Below are positions 1 to 9,625 of a stretch of DNA of 64,000 bases, one piece after another (position 1 is the stretch's first letter; each line of letters opens with the position of its first letter). This DNA is from G963667915 sp965197385 (GTDB lineage: Bacteria; Acidobacteriota; Vicinamibacteria; Vicinamibacterales; UBA823). The notes beneath the pieces are model-generated. The model saw only the letters and a program-made list of their open reading frames with translations. It had not been told where the DNA came from and ran no database searches. The stretch is from the NCBI GenBank assembly GCA_965197385.1, contig CBDANA010000007.1, forward strand, positions 310,001-374,000, in the 5' to 3' direction. A program made the translations under genes and the position numbers.

Positions 1-443
1 TGGCCACGACGGCGTCCGCCGTGCTCATGCAGGAGAACAGCGTGATCCTTGCCCACGTGGGCGACAGCCGGATCTACCTGCTGCGCGACGGTGGGCTGAA
101 GCGGCTGACGGCCGATCACTCCTGGGTGGAAGAACAGGTACGCGCGGGCGCTTTGACGCCCGACGCGGCGCGGCAGCACCCGTGGCGCAACGTGGTGACG
201 CGCGCGCTGTCGGGTGGCAACGATCCCGCCGTGGACCTGGGGGAGTGCTCGCTGCAGCCGGCCGACCGGCTGCTGCTGTGCTCCGATGGGCTCTTCGCCG
301 TGACGAGCGACGACCAGATCAGCGAGTTGCTAGGCCGCGCCGCGCCGCTGGTCGAGATTTGCGATGCGTTGATCCAGGCCGCCAACGACGCCGGCGGCCC
401 GGACAACATCACCACGCTCGTGCTGCAAGTCGATGTGGCATAA
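1..443 (+). CDS. PP2C-family Ser/Thr protein phosphatase, C-terminal part (5' end outside window)
   Basis: The reading frame is open from the first base of the window, so the gene begins upstream. The visible part carries the PP2C signatures: HVGDSR (metal-binding Asp), LCSDGLF and GGPDNITTLV near the end. These residues hold the two catalytic metal ions in PPM phosphatases that remove phosphate from Ser/Thr. The protein is presumably soluble and may counteract a Hanks-type kinase encoded upstream, which cannot be seen here. The stop codon overlaps the start of the following exporter permease by 11 bases, so translation may be coupled. Confidence 0.9.
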   Translation, partial: ATTASAVLMQENSVILAHVGDSRIYLLRDGGLKRLTADHSWVEEQVRAGALTPDAARQHPWRNVVTRALSGGNDPAVDLGECSLQPADRLLLCSDGLFAVTSDDQISELLGRAAPLVEICDALIQAANDAGGPDNITTLVLQVDVA

Positions 444-1227
444 CCTGGGCCGCCTGCTCCGCTACCGGAGCCTCGTACAGATCCTGGTGGTTCGCGAGTT
501 GAAGGCGCGCTACCGGGGGTCGGTGCTCGGATTCTTCTGGTCCTTCATCAATCCGCTGCTGCTCCTGTCGGTCTACTGGTTCGTCTTCAGCGTCGTCCTG
601 CCTGGCATCCGGCCGATCGCGGTCGAGCCTTATGCGCTATTCATGTTTTGCGGCCTGTTGCCCTGGATCTGGTTCTCGTCGTCCGTACTGGAGGCATCGA
701 ACGTGTTGATCGCTGGCGGAAACCTGATCAAGAAGGTGTTGTTTCCGGCCGAGGTGCTGCCGTTCGTGACGGTCTTCGCCAACATGATCCATTTCTTCCT
801 GGGGCTGCCGATTATCTTCGCGGCCCTGATCTACTTCGGGGTGCCGATCCATCCGCTGGAGTTGCTCTGGCTGCCGGTCATCGTTCTCGTGCAGTTGTTC
901 TTCACGCTGGGAATCGCGCTGATCGTGTCGTCACTAACCGTGCACTTCCGCGACCTGAAGGATATCTTGGGCAATCTGATGACCTTCTGGTTCTTCGCCA
1001 CGCCGATCATCTATCCGATATCGCTCGCGCCGCCGGGCGGCAAGAAGCTGCTGGATGTGAACCCGTTCACGCACCTTGCCGTCTCCTACCAGGAAGTGCT
1101 GTTCTACGACGGCCCATTCGGACATTGGAAGTGGCTGTTGGCGCTTGGTGGCGGGTCGATCGCGCTGTTCCTGGTCGGCTACTTCCTGTTCGATCGACTG
1201 CGCGACTCGTTTGCCGAAGAGGTCTGA
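433..1227 (+). CDS. ABC-2 type polysaccharide exporter permease (Wzm/TagG/KpsM type)
   Basis: The 264-residue integral membrane protein has about six hydrophobic segments. Its N-terminal motif (RELKARYRGSVLGFFW) is typical of permeases that export O-antigen, capsule or teichoic acid polymers across the inner membrane. It overlaps the phosphatase gene by 11 bases and is followed 10 bases later by its ATPase, so the pair should form one transporter. Substrate cannot be read from sequence. The Wzt-like C-terminal domain on the partner favours a lipid-linked O-antigen-like glycan. Confidence 0.9.
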   Translation: MWHNLGRLLRYRSLVQILVVRELKARYRGSVLGFFWSFINPLLLLSVYWFVFSVVLPGIRPIAVEPYALFMFCGLLPWIWFSSSVLEASNVLIAGGNLIKKVLFPAEVLPFVTVFANMIHFFLGLPIIFAALIYFGVPIHPLELLWLPVIVLVQLFFTLGIALIVSSLTVHFRDLKDILGNLMTFWFFATPIIYPISLAPPGGKKLLDVNPFTHLAVSYQEVLFYDGPFGHWKWLLALGGGSIALFLVGYFLFDRLRDSFAEEV

Positions 1228-1237
1228 GAGATCGAGT

Positions 1238-2545
1238 GTGACGCACGCGATCGACGTCCAGGGTGTGTCGAAGGTCTACCGGCGGTTCACCCGCCGGCGG
1301 CAGTTCGCCACGCTCAAGAGCGCTCTGCTGTCGGGCAGTCTCATCTCCGATCTGCGTCCCGACGAGACGTTCTCGGCGCTCGACAATGTCTCCCTGAGCG
1401 TGGCCGCCGGGCGCACCGTTGGGATCATCGGGCCGAACGGCTCGGGCAAGAGCACCTTGCTGAAGCTGGTGGCCGGCATCACGAAGCCGACGGCTGGGAC
1501 CGTCCGGGTCAACGGACGCATTTCGGCCCTGATCGAGCTCGGCGCTGGCTTCCATCCCGAAATCTCCGGCCGCGAAAACGTCTTCATCAACGGCGTCATG
1601 CTCGGCTTGACGAAGCGGGAGATCACGCAGAAGTTCGACGAGATCGTGGAGTTCGCCGAGCTCGAGGAGTTCATCGATGCTCCGGTGAAGACCTATTCCT
1701 CGGGCATGTACATGCGGCTCGGGTTCGCGGTGGCGATCAACGTCAACCCCGATGTGCTGCTGATCGACGAAGTGCTCGCGGTGGGTGACCAGGGGTTCAC
1801 GCACAAGTGCCTCGACAAGTTCGCCGAGTTCCGCCGTCGCGGCAAGACGATTCTGCTCGTCACGCACGGGCTGGAACTCGTGGAGCGCTTCTGCGACGAG
1901 GCGGTGTGGTTGGACGACGGGCGTGTGCGCGCGACCGGCGACCCGAAGCGAGTCGTCGATGCCTACCTGATCGACGTCGAGCAGGATGAGGAGGCGCACA
2001 TCGCCGAGGTGGATGCGAAGGCCAGAGTCGCGACGGAAGTCACGGCGGCTGACGCGGACGGGGATCAGCCCGACATGTTCCAGGCCACCGAGGGGCGGTG
2101 GGGCTCGCGCGAGGTCGAGATCCTCGACGTGGCGCTGACCGGCGACGATGGACAGCCGGCCCACGTGTTCCACACGGGTACCCGTATGGCCATCCATGTG
2201 CGGGTCCGCGCCGCCGAGCCGGTGACGGACTTCGTCTTTGGCATAGGCCTGTTCAATGCCGAGGGCGTGTGCTGCTACGGCACCAACACAAATCTCGAAG
2301 AGCTGATGTCGGACCGGATGGTCGGGGAGGGCGATGTCGTGTTCACTATCGACAGCCTCGACCTAGTCGCTGGGACCTACAAGCTCGACATCGCGGCCCA
2401 CAAACGGGACGGCTACCCGTACGACTACCATCGCCTGCTGTACACCTTCCGCGTCAAGTCGCGGACGAACGACATCGGTATCTTCCGGCCGCGCCACCGA
2501 TGGAAGTTCCCTGCCAACATCCGCTTCACCGGCCCGTTCGATTGA
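1238..2545 (+). CDS. ABC exporter ATPase with Wzt-type C-terminal carbohydrate-binding domain
   Basis: I place the start at GTG 1238, just after the permease stop; the longer frame upstream would overlap the permease. The 435-residue product has Walker A GPNGSGKST (about residues 65-73), a signature region YSSGMYMRLGF and Walker B with LLIDEVLAVGD. The last 140-150 residues match the extra beta-sandwich domain of Wzt proteins, which in characterised systems recognises the finished or capped O-antigen chain. It energises the permease encoded directly upstream. Confidence 0.9.
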   Translation: MTHAIDVQGVSKVYRRFTRRRQFATLKSALLSGSLISDLRPDETFSALDNVSLSVAAGRTVGIIGPNGSGKSTLLKLVAGITKPTAGTVRVNGRISALIELGAGFHPEISGRENVFINGVMLGLTKREITQKFDEIVEFAELEEFIDAPVKTYSSGMYMRLGFAVAINVNPDVLLIDEVLAVGDQGFTHKCLDKFAEFRRRGKTILLVTHGLELVERFCDEAVWLDDGRVRATGDPKRVVDAYLIDVEQDEEAHIAEVDAKARVATEVTAADADGDQPDMFQATEGRWGSREVEILDVALTGDDGQPAHVFHTGTRMAIHVRVRAAEPVTDFVFGIGLFNAEGVCCYGTNTNLEELMSDRMVGEGDVVFTIDSLDLVAGTYKLDIAAHKRDGYPYDYHRLLYTFRVKSRTNDIGIFRPRHRWKFPANIRFTGPFD

Positions 2546-2549
2546 CGCC

Positions 2550-3023
2550 ATGGCGCCGCTGAGCTGGGATGAGGCGGCCGCGCTCGTCGGGCGCACTCGC
2601 GCGGCTGGTGGGCGCGCCGTCTTCACGAACGGCGTCTTCGACCTGATCCACCCGGGACACGTCCGCTACCTCCAGGGGGCGGCGGCCACGGGCGACATCC
2701 TCGTCGTGGGGTTGAACGCCGATGTGTCGGTTCGGGCGAACAAGGGGCCAGCCCGGCCGCTCGTTCCTGAGGCGGAGCGCGCGGAGGTGCTGGAGGCGCT
2801 GGCCTGCGTCGACGCGGTCGTCATCTTCGGCGAGCCGACGCCCGCCGAGGTCATCGCCCACCTGCAGCCGGATGTGCTCGTGAAGGGGGCCGACTGGCCA
2901 GCTGACCAGATCGTCGGCCGCGACACTGTCGAAGCGCGCGGCGGCCGCGTCGTGCGGATCGAGGTCACGCAGGGCTACTCGACCACGGCGATCGTCGAGC
3001 GCATACGGAACCTGCCGTCCTGA
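2550..3023 (+). CDS. rfaE2: D-glycero-beta-D-manno-heptose 1-phosphate adenylyltransferase-like (HldE C-domain type)
   Basis: The 157-residue stand-alone nucleotidyltransferase matches the C-terminal half of HldE. The nucleotide-binding motif NGVFDLIHPGHVRYL lies near residues 27-41, and the family block GADW precedes a VEARGGRV segment. It would activate heptose-1-phosphate with ATP to give ADP-heptose for the LPS inner core. The start is 4 bases after the ABC ATPase stop, so it belongs to the same surface-glycan operon. The kinase half is not in this window. Closely related cytidylyltransferases share the fold, so the exact substrate is inferred. Confidence 0.85.
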   Translation: MAPLSWDEAAALVGRTRAAGGRAVFTNGVFDLIHPGHVRYLQGAAATGDILVVGLNADVSVRANKGPARPLVPEAERAEVLEALACVDAVVIFGEPTPAEVIAHLQPDVLVKGADWPADQIVGRDTVEARGGRVVRIEVTQGYSTTAIVERIRNLPS

Positions 3024-3043
3024 CGAAAGCCTCTCGGCTTTCG
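3024..3043 (+). terminator. Hairpin directly after the heptose adenylyltransferase stop
   Basis: An 8 bp perfect inverted repeat (cgaaagcc, loop tctc, ggctttcg) begins at the first base after the stop codon. There is no T-run behind it, so intrinsic termination is only possible. The rest of 3044-3235 holds short repeats of the type gagcccaga (about 3168-3183) and no gene. Confidence 0.45.
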
Positions 3044-3235
3044 GCTTTCGCAAGATCCTCACACACGCTGTAGCGGCTCCCTGGACATCGTGGCCGAACG
3101 CGTCAGGAAGCAGCCGCATTCACCCGAGGCCGGGCACTGCCGTCTCGGGATCGTGCGAGAGCCGAGAGCCCAGAGCCCAGAGCCGGATTCCGGCGTGCTA
3201 GCATCAAGGGTTCCCTGTGACACCGGTGCGCTGAC

Positions 3236-6200
3236 GTGAGTATCCCCACCTCGACATCACTGTCCGTACGGTCGCTGCTCAAGGCGGCGATGGATCGTCT
3301 CGGTTCCGCCGCGACGGCCGGTGCTGTCAGCGGCCTGACTGAATCGGCCCGGGCGCTGTTCGTTGCCGGCACAGCGCGCCGCGACACGGTGAGCCTGCTC
3401 GTCGTGCCGATCGACGCCGAGGTGGACGCCATGACGGGCGACGTCAGCTTCTTCTTTGCGTCGCTCGAAGGGTTGTCGGAGACCGACGCCAGGCGAGCCG
3501 TCTGGGCGTTCCCGTCGCTCGAAATCGATCCGTACCGCGGCCTGACGCCTCACTTCGAGGTGGCGTCGGCCAGAGCTGGCACGCTGTGCGCGCTGCTCCG
3601 AGGCGAGGCGCGCATCGTGGTGGCCTCCGCCTCCGCGCTGCTGCCGCGTGTGAGTGCGCCGGATCGTATGCGTGAAGCCTCTACGGTCCTGGCACCTGGC
3701 GACGAGACCTCGCCGACGGCCCTCGGCGACCTACTCAGCCGGGCGGGATTCGTTCGTGAGGATCCGGTGGACGCACACGGGGAGTTCTGCGTTCGCGGTG
3801 GCGTCGTCGACTTCTTCCCGGCCGGCGACGACCACCCCGTGCGCCTCGAGTTCGTCGACGAGACGATCGAGTCGGTTCGACGATACGATGCAGCCACCCA
3901 GCGTTCGGTAGGGGCGATCGAGCGGGTGGCCGTGACGCCCGTCCATGAGCGGTTCAACACGGACGACGTCGACGACGCGCCGCCGCTCATGTCCTGCTTC
4001 GAGTATCTGGCGGCTCATGACCTGCGGATCCTGACGTCGGAGCCCCACGAGGTGGCCGCTCAACTGACAGCGTCGCACGAGCGGCTCCTCGAGGCGTTCG
4101 AGAGTGCACGCGCGCGCGACGAGTCGCCGACGCCCCCGGACCGTCTCGCGCTCGGTCCGGACGACGTCCAGGCTCGCCTGGGTGCCGCGGTGCGGCTGAC
4201 GTCGCTCGACCTCGACGAGCAGACCGACTCGAGACCGCACGCGGTACGCGTGCCTTGCCAGCCGGCGATCGAGTTTCGGGGGCGGATCGCCGACTGGCTT
4301 GCTGCCGTGCGACGCGCGCCGGCTGCAGACCAGACCGTCCTGTTCATCGCGTCGACGAGCGGGACCGCGCAGCGCACCGTCGAGCTGCTCACCGACGGCG
4401 GTGTGCTGGCGGCCATGGCCGAAGCCGAGCAGCTGCCGCCGCGCGCCGCGACGGTCGTCGCGGTCGGACAGCTGTCCCGCGGGTTCCGACTGCCCAACGC
4501 CGGGCTACAGGTCTACGCCGAAGCCGACGTCTTCGACGAGCCGCGGCGGACCCGCGCGCGCCGTCGGCCGGTGGCGCACGCCTTCCTCGCCGATTTTCGC
4601 GACCTCAAGGTCGGTGACCACGTCGTCCACATCGATCACGGGATCGGCGTGTTCGTGGGGCTTCGCCAGCTCGAAGTCGGCCAGGATGCCCAAGAGTTCA
4701 TGGAGCTGCGCTACGCGGAGGGCGCGAAGCTGTTCGTGCCGGTCGAGCACCTCGACCTCATCCAGAAGTACACCGGCGCAGGTCGGCCGGCGCTCGAACG
4801 GCTCGGCGGTGTGACCTGGGAGCGGGCGAAGACGCGCGTCAACAAGGCGATGCGCGACATGGCCGGCGACTTGCTGAAGCTGTATGCGGCCCGAAAGACG
4901 ATTCTGGGCTATGCCTTCGGCGAGGATTCGCACTGGCAGCGCGAATTCGAAGAGGCCTTCGCCTACGAGTTGACGCCCGATCAGCAGACCGCGGTGTCCG
5001 ATATCAAGCGCGACATGGAGACCGCAACGCCGATGGATCGCCTTCTGTGCGGCGACGTCGGCTACGGCAAGACGGAAGTGGCGGTGCGGGTGGCGTTCAA
5101 AGCGATCATGGAAGGTAAACAGGTGGCGCTGCTGGCGCCGACCACCGTGCTGGCGCTCCAGCACGCCCGGACCCTGACCGATCGATTCGCGGCGTTTCCC
5201 GTCATGGTCGAGATGCTCAGCCGCTTCAGGAGCCGGGCGGAGCAGAAAGCGGTCCTGGCCGAGGTCGCGAAGGGCAGGGTCGACATCGTGGTCGGGACGC
5301 ACCGTCTGCTGTCCAAGGATGTCTCGTTTCGCGATCTCGGGTTACTGATCATCGACGAGGAACAGCGGTTCGGCGTCGCGCACAAGGAGCGTCTGAAGCA
5401 ACTGCGCCGCCGAGTCGACGTGCTGACGCTGACGGCCACCCCCATCCCCCGGACGCTGAACATATCCCTCGTTGGCATTCGCGACATGTCGGTCATCGAG
5501 ACGCCGCCCAAGGACCGGCTGGCGATTCAGACCAGCGTCGTTCGGTTCGACCGTGCGGTTATCGCCCAGGCGATCCGGCACGAGCTGTCGCGCGGGGGTC
5601 AGGTGTACTTCGTCCACAATCGCATCGAGTCGATCTACGCCATCGCCGACCTCGTGACCCGGCTGGTGCCCGATGCCCGGGTGGCCGTCGCACACGGGCA
5701 GATGCCGGAAGACGCCCTCGAGCGCTGCATGGTGCACTTCGTTGAACACGAGTTCGACGTTCTCGTCACGACGACCATCATCGAGAATGGCCTCGACATT
5801 GCGAACGCCAACACGCTCGTCGTCAACCACGCCGACCAGTTCGGCCTGGCACAGCTGTACCAGCTGCGCGGGCGGATTGGGCGGTCCGACCGGCGCGCGT
5901 ACGCCTACTTGCTGGTGCCGCACGCCGACGCGCTCTCGCCGGTCGCTCGCAAGCGACTAGCCGCGATCCGCGAGTTCAGCGATCTGGGCAGCGGCTTCAG
6001 GATCGCCGCGCTCGACCTGGAGATTCGGGGCGCCGGGAATCTGCTCGGCGGTGAGCAGAGCGGGCACATCGACGCGATCGGGTTCGAGATGTACGTCAAA
6101 CTCCTCGAAGAGACGGTGCGAGGGCTGAAGGGAGAGGAGATCGCCGACGAGAGGCATGCGGCGGTGAATCTGAAGGTCGACCTGCGGATCGACGCTGAGT

Positions 6201-6724
6201 ACGTGCCCGACATGACCCAGCGCCTGACGGTGTATCGGCGGGTGGCCGGCGCGCAGACGGAGGCCGAGATTGAGCGGATCCTCTTCGAGCTCAGGGATCG
6301 CTACGGCCCGCTACCGGCGTCGATCCTCAACCTCGCCGAGTACGGCCGTATCCGGATTCTCGCCGACGCGATCGGGGTCGAATCGATCGACCGTGATCAC
6401 GACACGGTCGTCGTGAAATTTTACCCTCGGACTTCGGTGGAACCCACCCGATTGCTGGCCGTCGTCGAGGCTCGCGCGGATGTGACGCTGGTCCCACCCG
6501 ACCTCCTCAAGATTGACCTTCGGGCCGCCCGGCCAGACCGGGGCGCGTCGGGTACCCCGGCGTCGTGGTGGACCAGCCGGGCAACAGCCGGCGCCGTCAC
6601 GCCAGGATTCAACCGGCGCGCGATGACTCGCCGGGCGACTGTGGAGCCCCGCGGAGCCGGCGGTCTGTTCTCGCGTCTCGGAGAGCTGCTGGCCCAGTTG
6701 AGCGACTCGAACGATCTCGGCTAA
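3236..6724 (+). CDS. mfd: Transcription-repair coupling factor Mfd
   Basis: At 1162 residues this is the usual length for Mfd. The N-terminal UvrB-homology module is followed by the CarD-like RNA polymerase interaction domain (VGDHVVHIDHGIGVF near residue 460). The SF2 translocase has Walker A GDVGYGKTE near residue 605, DEEQ box LLIIDEEQRFGV near 704 and ATPIPRT near 735. The C-terminal TRCF domain follows. Mfd displaces RNA polymerase stalled at DNA lesions and recruits UvrA. The GTG start at 3236 is the only start in frame near the conserved N-terminus. The final 45 residues are rich in Arg/Gly and poorly conserved. Confidence 0.97.
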   Translation: MSIPTSTSLSVRSLLKAAMDRLGSAATAGAVSGLTESARALFVAGTARRDTVSLLVVPIDAEVDAMTGDVSFFFASLEGLSETDARRAVWAFPSLEIDPYRGLTPHFEVASARAGTLCALLRGEARIVVASASALLPRVSAPDRMREASTVLAPGDETSPTALGDLLSRAGFVREDPVDAHGEFCVRGGVVDFFPAGDDHPVRLEFVDETIESVRRYDAATQRSVGAIERVAVTPVHERFNTDDVDDAPPLMSCFEYLAAHDLRILTSEPHEVAAQLTASHERLLEAFESARARDESPTPPDRLALGPDDVQARLGAAVRLTSLDLDEQTDSRPHAVRVPCQPAIEFRGRIADWLAAVRRAPAADQTVLFIASTSGTAQRTVELLTDGGVLAAMAEAEQLPPRAATVVAVGQLSRGFRLPNAGLQVYAEADVFDEPRRTRARRRPVAHAFLADFRDLKVGDHVVHIDHGIGVFVGLRQLEVGQDAQEFMELRYAEGAKLFVPVEHLDLIQKYTGAGRPALERLGGVTWERAKTRVNKAMRDMAGDLLKLYAARKTILGYAFGEDSHWQREFEEAFAYELTPDQQTAVSDIKRDMETATPMDRLLCGDVGYGKTEVAVRVAFKAIMEGKQVALLAPTTVLALQHARTLTDRFAAFPVMVEMLSRFRSRAEQKAVLAEVAKGRVDIVVGTHRLLSKDVSFRDLGLLIIDEEQRFGVAHKERLKQLRRRVDVLTLTATPIPRTLNISLVGIRDMSVIETPPKDRLAIQTSVVRFDRAVIAQAIRHELSRGGQVYFVHNRIESIYAIADLVTRLVPDARVAVAHGQMPEDALERCMVHFVEHEFDVLVTTTIIENGLDIANANTLVVNHADQFGLAQLYQLRGRIGRSDRRAYAYLLVPHADALSPVARKRLAAIREFSDLGSGFRIAALDLEIRGAGNLLGGEQSGHIDAIGFEMYVKLLEETVRGLKGEEIADERHAAVNLKVDLRIDAEYVPDMTQRLTVYRRVAGAQTEAEIERILFELRDRYGPLPASILNLAEYGRIRILADAIGVESIDRDHDTVVVKFYPRTSVEPTRLLAVVEARADVTLVPPDLLKIDLRAARPDRGASGTPASWWTSRATAGAVTPGFNRRAMTRRATVEPRGAGGLFSRLGELLAQLSDSNDLG

Positions 6725-6769
6725 GATGATAATGAAAAAGGTCTAACACACGTTGATTGTGAGTGGCCT

Positions 6770-7861
6770 GTGAAGAGATGCGTGCAGATGCGATCGGTCG
6801 TGACATGGCTTGTCCTGGGGGCATGGTGCGCTGCGGTGCCCGCAGCGGTCCTAGCACAGACCAATTCGATCGTGCTCGAGCAGATCCTGGTCAAGGTGAA
6901 CGGGGAGATTATCACCAAGACCCAACTCGAGGAGCGTCAGGTGCAGTTCCTGCGGAATCAACGCACGCAGGGCGCGCTCGACGAGAACACCAGCAATGCC
7001 GATATGGAGCGGTTGCTCTCCGAGGCGACCCCCCAGATGATCATGGACGCGATCGACGAGATGCTGCTCGTGCAGCACGGCAAAGAGATGGGCATCGAGC
7101 TCGACGCGGACCGGTTCAGCGGCATCGTCGAGAACATCAAGGAACAGAACGACATCGAAACCGATGAAGAATTCGACGAGATCCTGGCCGGCGAGGGGAT
7201 GACGATGGAGGATCTCCAGCGAGCCATGGAACGCCAGTTCATCACGTCGAGCGTGCAGCAGATCGAGATCATCCGTAAGATCACGATGACTGACACCGAG
7301 GCGCGCGAGTACTACGAGAACAATCCTCGCGAGTACCGGATCCCGAGCCGCATCACGCTCCGCGAGATTCTGATTGCTGCCCCGACGGATGCAGCCACGG
7401 GCACGGCGGCCAATACCGTCCTCGAACAGCGGGCCCGCGACGCGCTGGCGCGCGTCGCGGTGGGCGAATCGTTCGCGGCGGTCGCCGCGGAGGTGTCGGA
7501 TGCTCCGTCGAAGGCCAATGGCGGACTCATCGGGCCGTTGAGCGACGAGGACTTGGCGCCCGCCGTGCTGGAGCTCCTGGAGGGACTGGCGCCGGGCGAC
7601 GTGAGCGACCCGATCCGGACGGCACTTGGTTATCAGATGTTCCAGCTCGAATCGGCCACGCCGGCCTCGCGGCGGCCGTTCGAAGCGGTGCGCGACGACA
7701 TCGCCAACCAAGCGTTCAACGAGCGCCGGACAGTCGAGTACGCGGCGTTCATGCGGCAGCTTCACGCCGACGCGATCATCGAGTGGAAGAACGACGCGCT
7801 GCGCGAAGCCTACGAGGCGCGGCTCTCGACGATCCGAGCGGCCCAGTCCGTCGGGTCGTGA
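6770..7861 (+). CDS. SurA-like periplasmic peptidyl-prolyl cis-trans isomerase
   Basis: The 363-residue product starts at GTG 6770 with a signal peptide (hydrophobic core about residues 8-25, likely cut after VLAQ). A SurA N-terminal chaperone domain follows (VKVNGEIITKTQLEER), then one PpiC/parvulin rotamase domain at about residues 190-285. The role would be folding outer-membrane proteins in the periplasm. E. coli SurA has two parvulin domains; this one has a single copy, as many SurA-like proteins do. It lies 45 bases downstream of mfd on the same strand. Confidence 0.88.
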   Translation: MKRCVQMRSVVTWLVLGAWCAAVPAAVLAQTNSIVLEQILVKVNGEIITKTQLEERQVQFLRNQRTQGALDENTSNADMERLLSEATPQMIMDAIDEMLLVQHGKEMGIELDADRFSGIVENIKEQNDIETDEEFDEILAGEGMTMEDLQRAMERQFITSSVQQIEIIRKITMTDTEAREYYENNPREYRIPSRITLREILIAAPTDAATGTAANTVLEQRARDALARVAVGESFAAVAAEVSDAPSKANGGLIGPLSDEDLAPAVLELLEGLAPGDVSDPIRTALGYQMFQLESATPASRRPFEAVRDDIANQAFNERRTVEYAAFMRQLHADAIIEWKNDALREAYEARLSTIRAAQSVGS

Positions 7862-7898
7862 GACGTCACTGCGTCCCAGGCCGACGGGTTCCTGAGCG

Positions 7899-8450
7899 AT
7901 GACAGATCGCTCCTCTGCCGCGCTCGACGCTCAGGCGCTGGTCGACACGGCCGGGCAGTCCGAGCCGGCATGGTACGCCATCTGGACCCGCTCGCGGCAC
8001 GAGTAGGTGGTACGCGAACAGCTGGAGCGGAAGCAGATTGAGGCGTTTCTGCCGACGATCACCCGGTGGAGTCGGTGGAAGGATCGGAAGAAGAGGGTCG
8101 ACTGGCCGTTGTTCCCCGGTTACTGTTTCGCCCGGTTTGATTCGTCCCAGCGGCTCTCGGTGTTGAAGTGCTCTGGCGTCGTGAGCGTCGTGTCGTTCGA
8201 CGGCATCCTCGCGCCGATCCCCGATCGGGAGATTGCCGCCATTCGTCAGTTGGTCGAGAGCGACCTGCTGTACGATCCGTGTCCGCTCATCCATGAGGGG
8301 ACGATGGTCGAGGTCGTGCACGGGCCGCTGAAAGAAGTCGTCGGACGACTGGTCCGCAAGGGCGCCCACGCCCGTCTCGTGCTGTCGGTCGATTTGATCG
8401 GCCAGGCGGTCTCCGTCGACATCGATGCGGCCGACGTGCGGCCGTATTGA
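7899..8450 (+). pseudogene. NusG-like (UpxY/RfaH-type) antitermination protein interrupted by in-frame TAG
   Basis: Reading from ATG 7899 gives the NusG N-terminal signature AWYAIWTRSRHE, then TAG at 8004-8006, then VVREQLERKQIEAFLP in the same frame and a full NGN plus KOW domain to 8450. Homologues normally have Lys at the position of the stop (AAG to TAG, one base). If the stop is real, only the part from GTG 8007 could be made, without the first NGN strand. Such loop-specific NusG paralogues help RNA polymerase read long polysaccharide operons, which fits the exporter genes upstream. Sequencing error, pseudogene or readthrough are all possible. Confidence 0.8.
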
Positions 8451-8460
8451 GGCGACGGTG

Positions 8461-9528
8461 ATGGAAGACCGAGGGCCCACCCGGATCGGCGCCGTGACGT
8501 TGACACGCCCGTTCGGGCTGGCCCCTATGGCCGGGATGACCGACACTGCATTCCGCCGGCTGGTGAAGCGTCAGGGCGGATGCGGCCTGGTCGTGACCGA
8601 GATGGTTAGCTCGGAGGGCCTCGTGCGCGGCATCGATCGCACCCTCGAGTTCGCCGAGTACACCGAAGAAGAGCGACCCGTCGCCATCCAGGTCTTCGGA
8701 GGTGATCCCGCGAAGATGGCGGCGGCGGCGCAGATTCTCGAATCGCTCGGTGCCGACATCGTCGACGTGAACATGGGCTGCCCGGTGCCGAAAATTGCCA
8801 AGCATCACGCCGGCTGCTGTCTGATGCGCGATCCGGCCCACGCCGCTGACATCGTCCGGGCGATGACCCGGGCGGTGAACGTGCCGGTGACGGTGAAGAT
8901 GCGCGCCGGCTGGAACGAAGACGAGATCAACGCACCTCAACTGGCACGGCGAGTGGAGGACGCTGGCGCGGCGGCGGTCACCGTGCACGGGCGCACCGCG
9001 ACGCAGTCGTATACCGGGCGATCGGACTGGGGGCTGATCGGCGAGGTGGCTCGCAGCGTCGGAATTCCGGTGTTCGGCAGCGGGGACTGTGTCGAGCCCG
9101 CACAGCTTCTCGACCGTGTGGCCGAAAGCGGTGCGACCGGTGTGCTCGTCGGACGCGGCGCCTTGCGAAACCCTTGGATCTTCGCGCAGGCTGACGATCT
9201 GTCGAGTGGCGCCCAGGCTCGACCGATTTCGCTGGAGGCGCGCGGGAAGTTTCTCCTGGAGTACCTCGATCTGCTGCTGGACGCCGGCGTCGACGAGCGC
9301 GTGGGGTATCGGCACGCGCTGCCCGGCGCGCCCGCGACTGCGCCCGCCCGCGGCCGCGACCGCTGGGTGATGAACAAGCTACGTGCACTCGGGTCCTGGT
9401 ACACGAAGGGACTCGACAACGGGTCGCACCTGCGGCAGGCGGTCAATGCCGCCGAGTCGCTGGCCGAGCTTCGCCGGACCATCCGCGACTTCTTCGTATC
9501 TTCCAGCAGCCCGCGCGCTGTCGCGTAG
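8461..9528 (+). CDS. dusB: tRNA-dihydrouridine synthase (Dus family, DusB-like)
   Basis: The start is ATG 8461, 10 bases after the NusG-like gene. The 355-residue product has the FMN-binding TIM barrel of Dus enzymes: LAPMAGMTDTAFRRL at the N-terminus, the catalytic-Cys motif NMGCPVPK, VKMRAGW, and VHGRTATQSYTGRSDW. It reduces specific uridines in tRNA using NADPH and FMN in the cytoplasm. The residues after GCPVPK (HHAGCCLM) are richer in Cys than in common homologues (usually GAGAAL). It ends with TAG, showing that TAG also serves as a normal stop here. Confidence 0.93.
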   Translation: MEDRGPTRIGAVTLTRPFGLAPMAGMTDTAFRRLVKRQGGCGLVVTEMVSSEGLVRGIDRTLEFAEYTEEERPVAIQVFGGDPAKMAAAAQILESLGADIVDVNMGCPVPKIAKHHAGCCLMRDPAHAADIVRAMTRAVNVPVTVKMRAGWNEDEINAPQLARRVEDAGAAAVTVHGRTATQSYTGRSDWGLIGEVARSVGIPVFGSGDCVEPAQLLDRVAESGATGVLVGRGALRNPWIFAQADDLSSGAQARPISLEARGKFLLEYLDLLLDAGVDERVGYRHALPGAPATAPARGRDRWVMNKLRALGSWYTKGLDNGSHLRQAVNAAESLAELRRTIRDFFVSSSSPRAVA

Positions 9529-9565
9529 CGCCGGCCGAATGCAGGGAGACTTTTACCACGGGCTG

Positions 9566-9625
9566 CTAGTGTCCGGGCGCCGCACTCCCGGCTATATGCC
9601 GCGAATCACTGTTACAGGACACTAG
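9566..9625. repeat. 60 bp element with terminal inverted repeat ctagtgtcc
   Basis: The two ends are inverted copies: ctagtgtcc at 9566-9574 and ggacactag at 9617-9625. Read on the minus strand it starts ctagtgtcctg, with ttcgc and catat further in. A related partial copy in the same order lies at 29738-29772. It sits just upstream of the large palindromic repeat copy A and shares its last five bases with that copy. It probably is a non-coding miniature repeat. Confidence 0.6.

Noticed and set aside
1067..2197. 376-codon minus-strand frame opposite the exporter ATPase
   Set aside because: It is a shadow of a gene with Walker and Wzt-type motifs and has no domain of its own.
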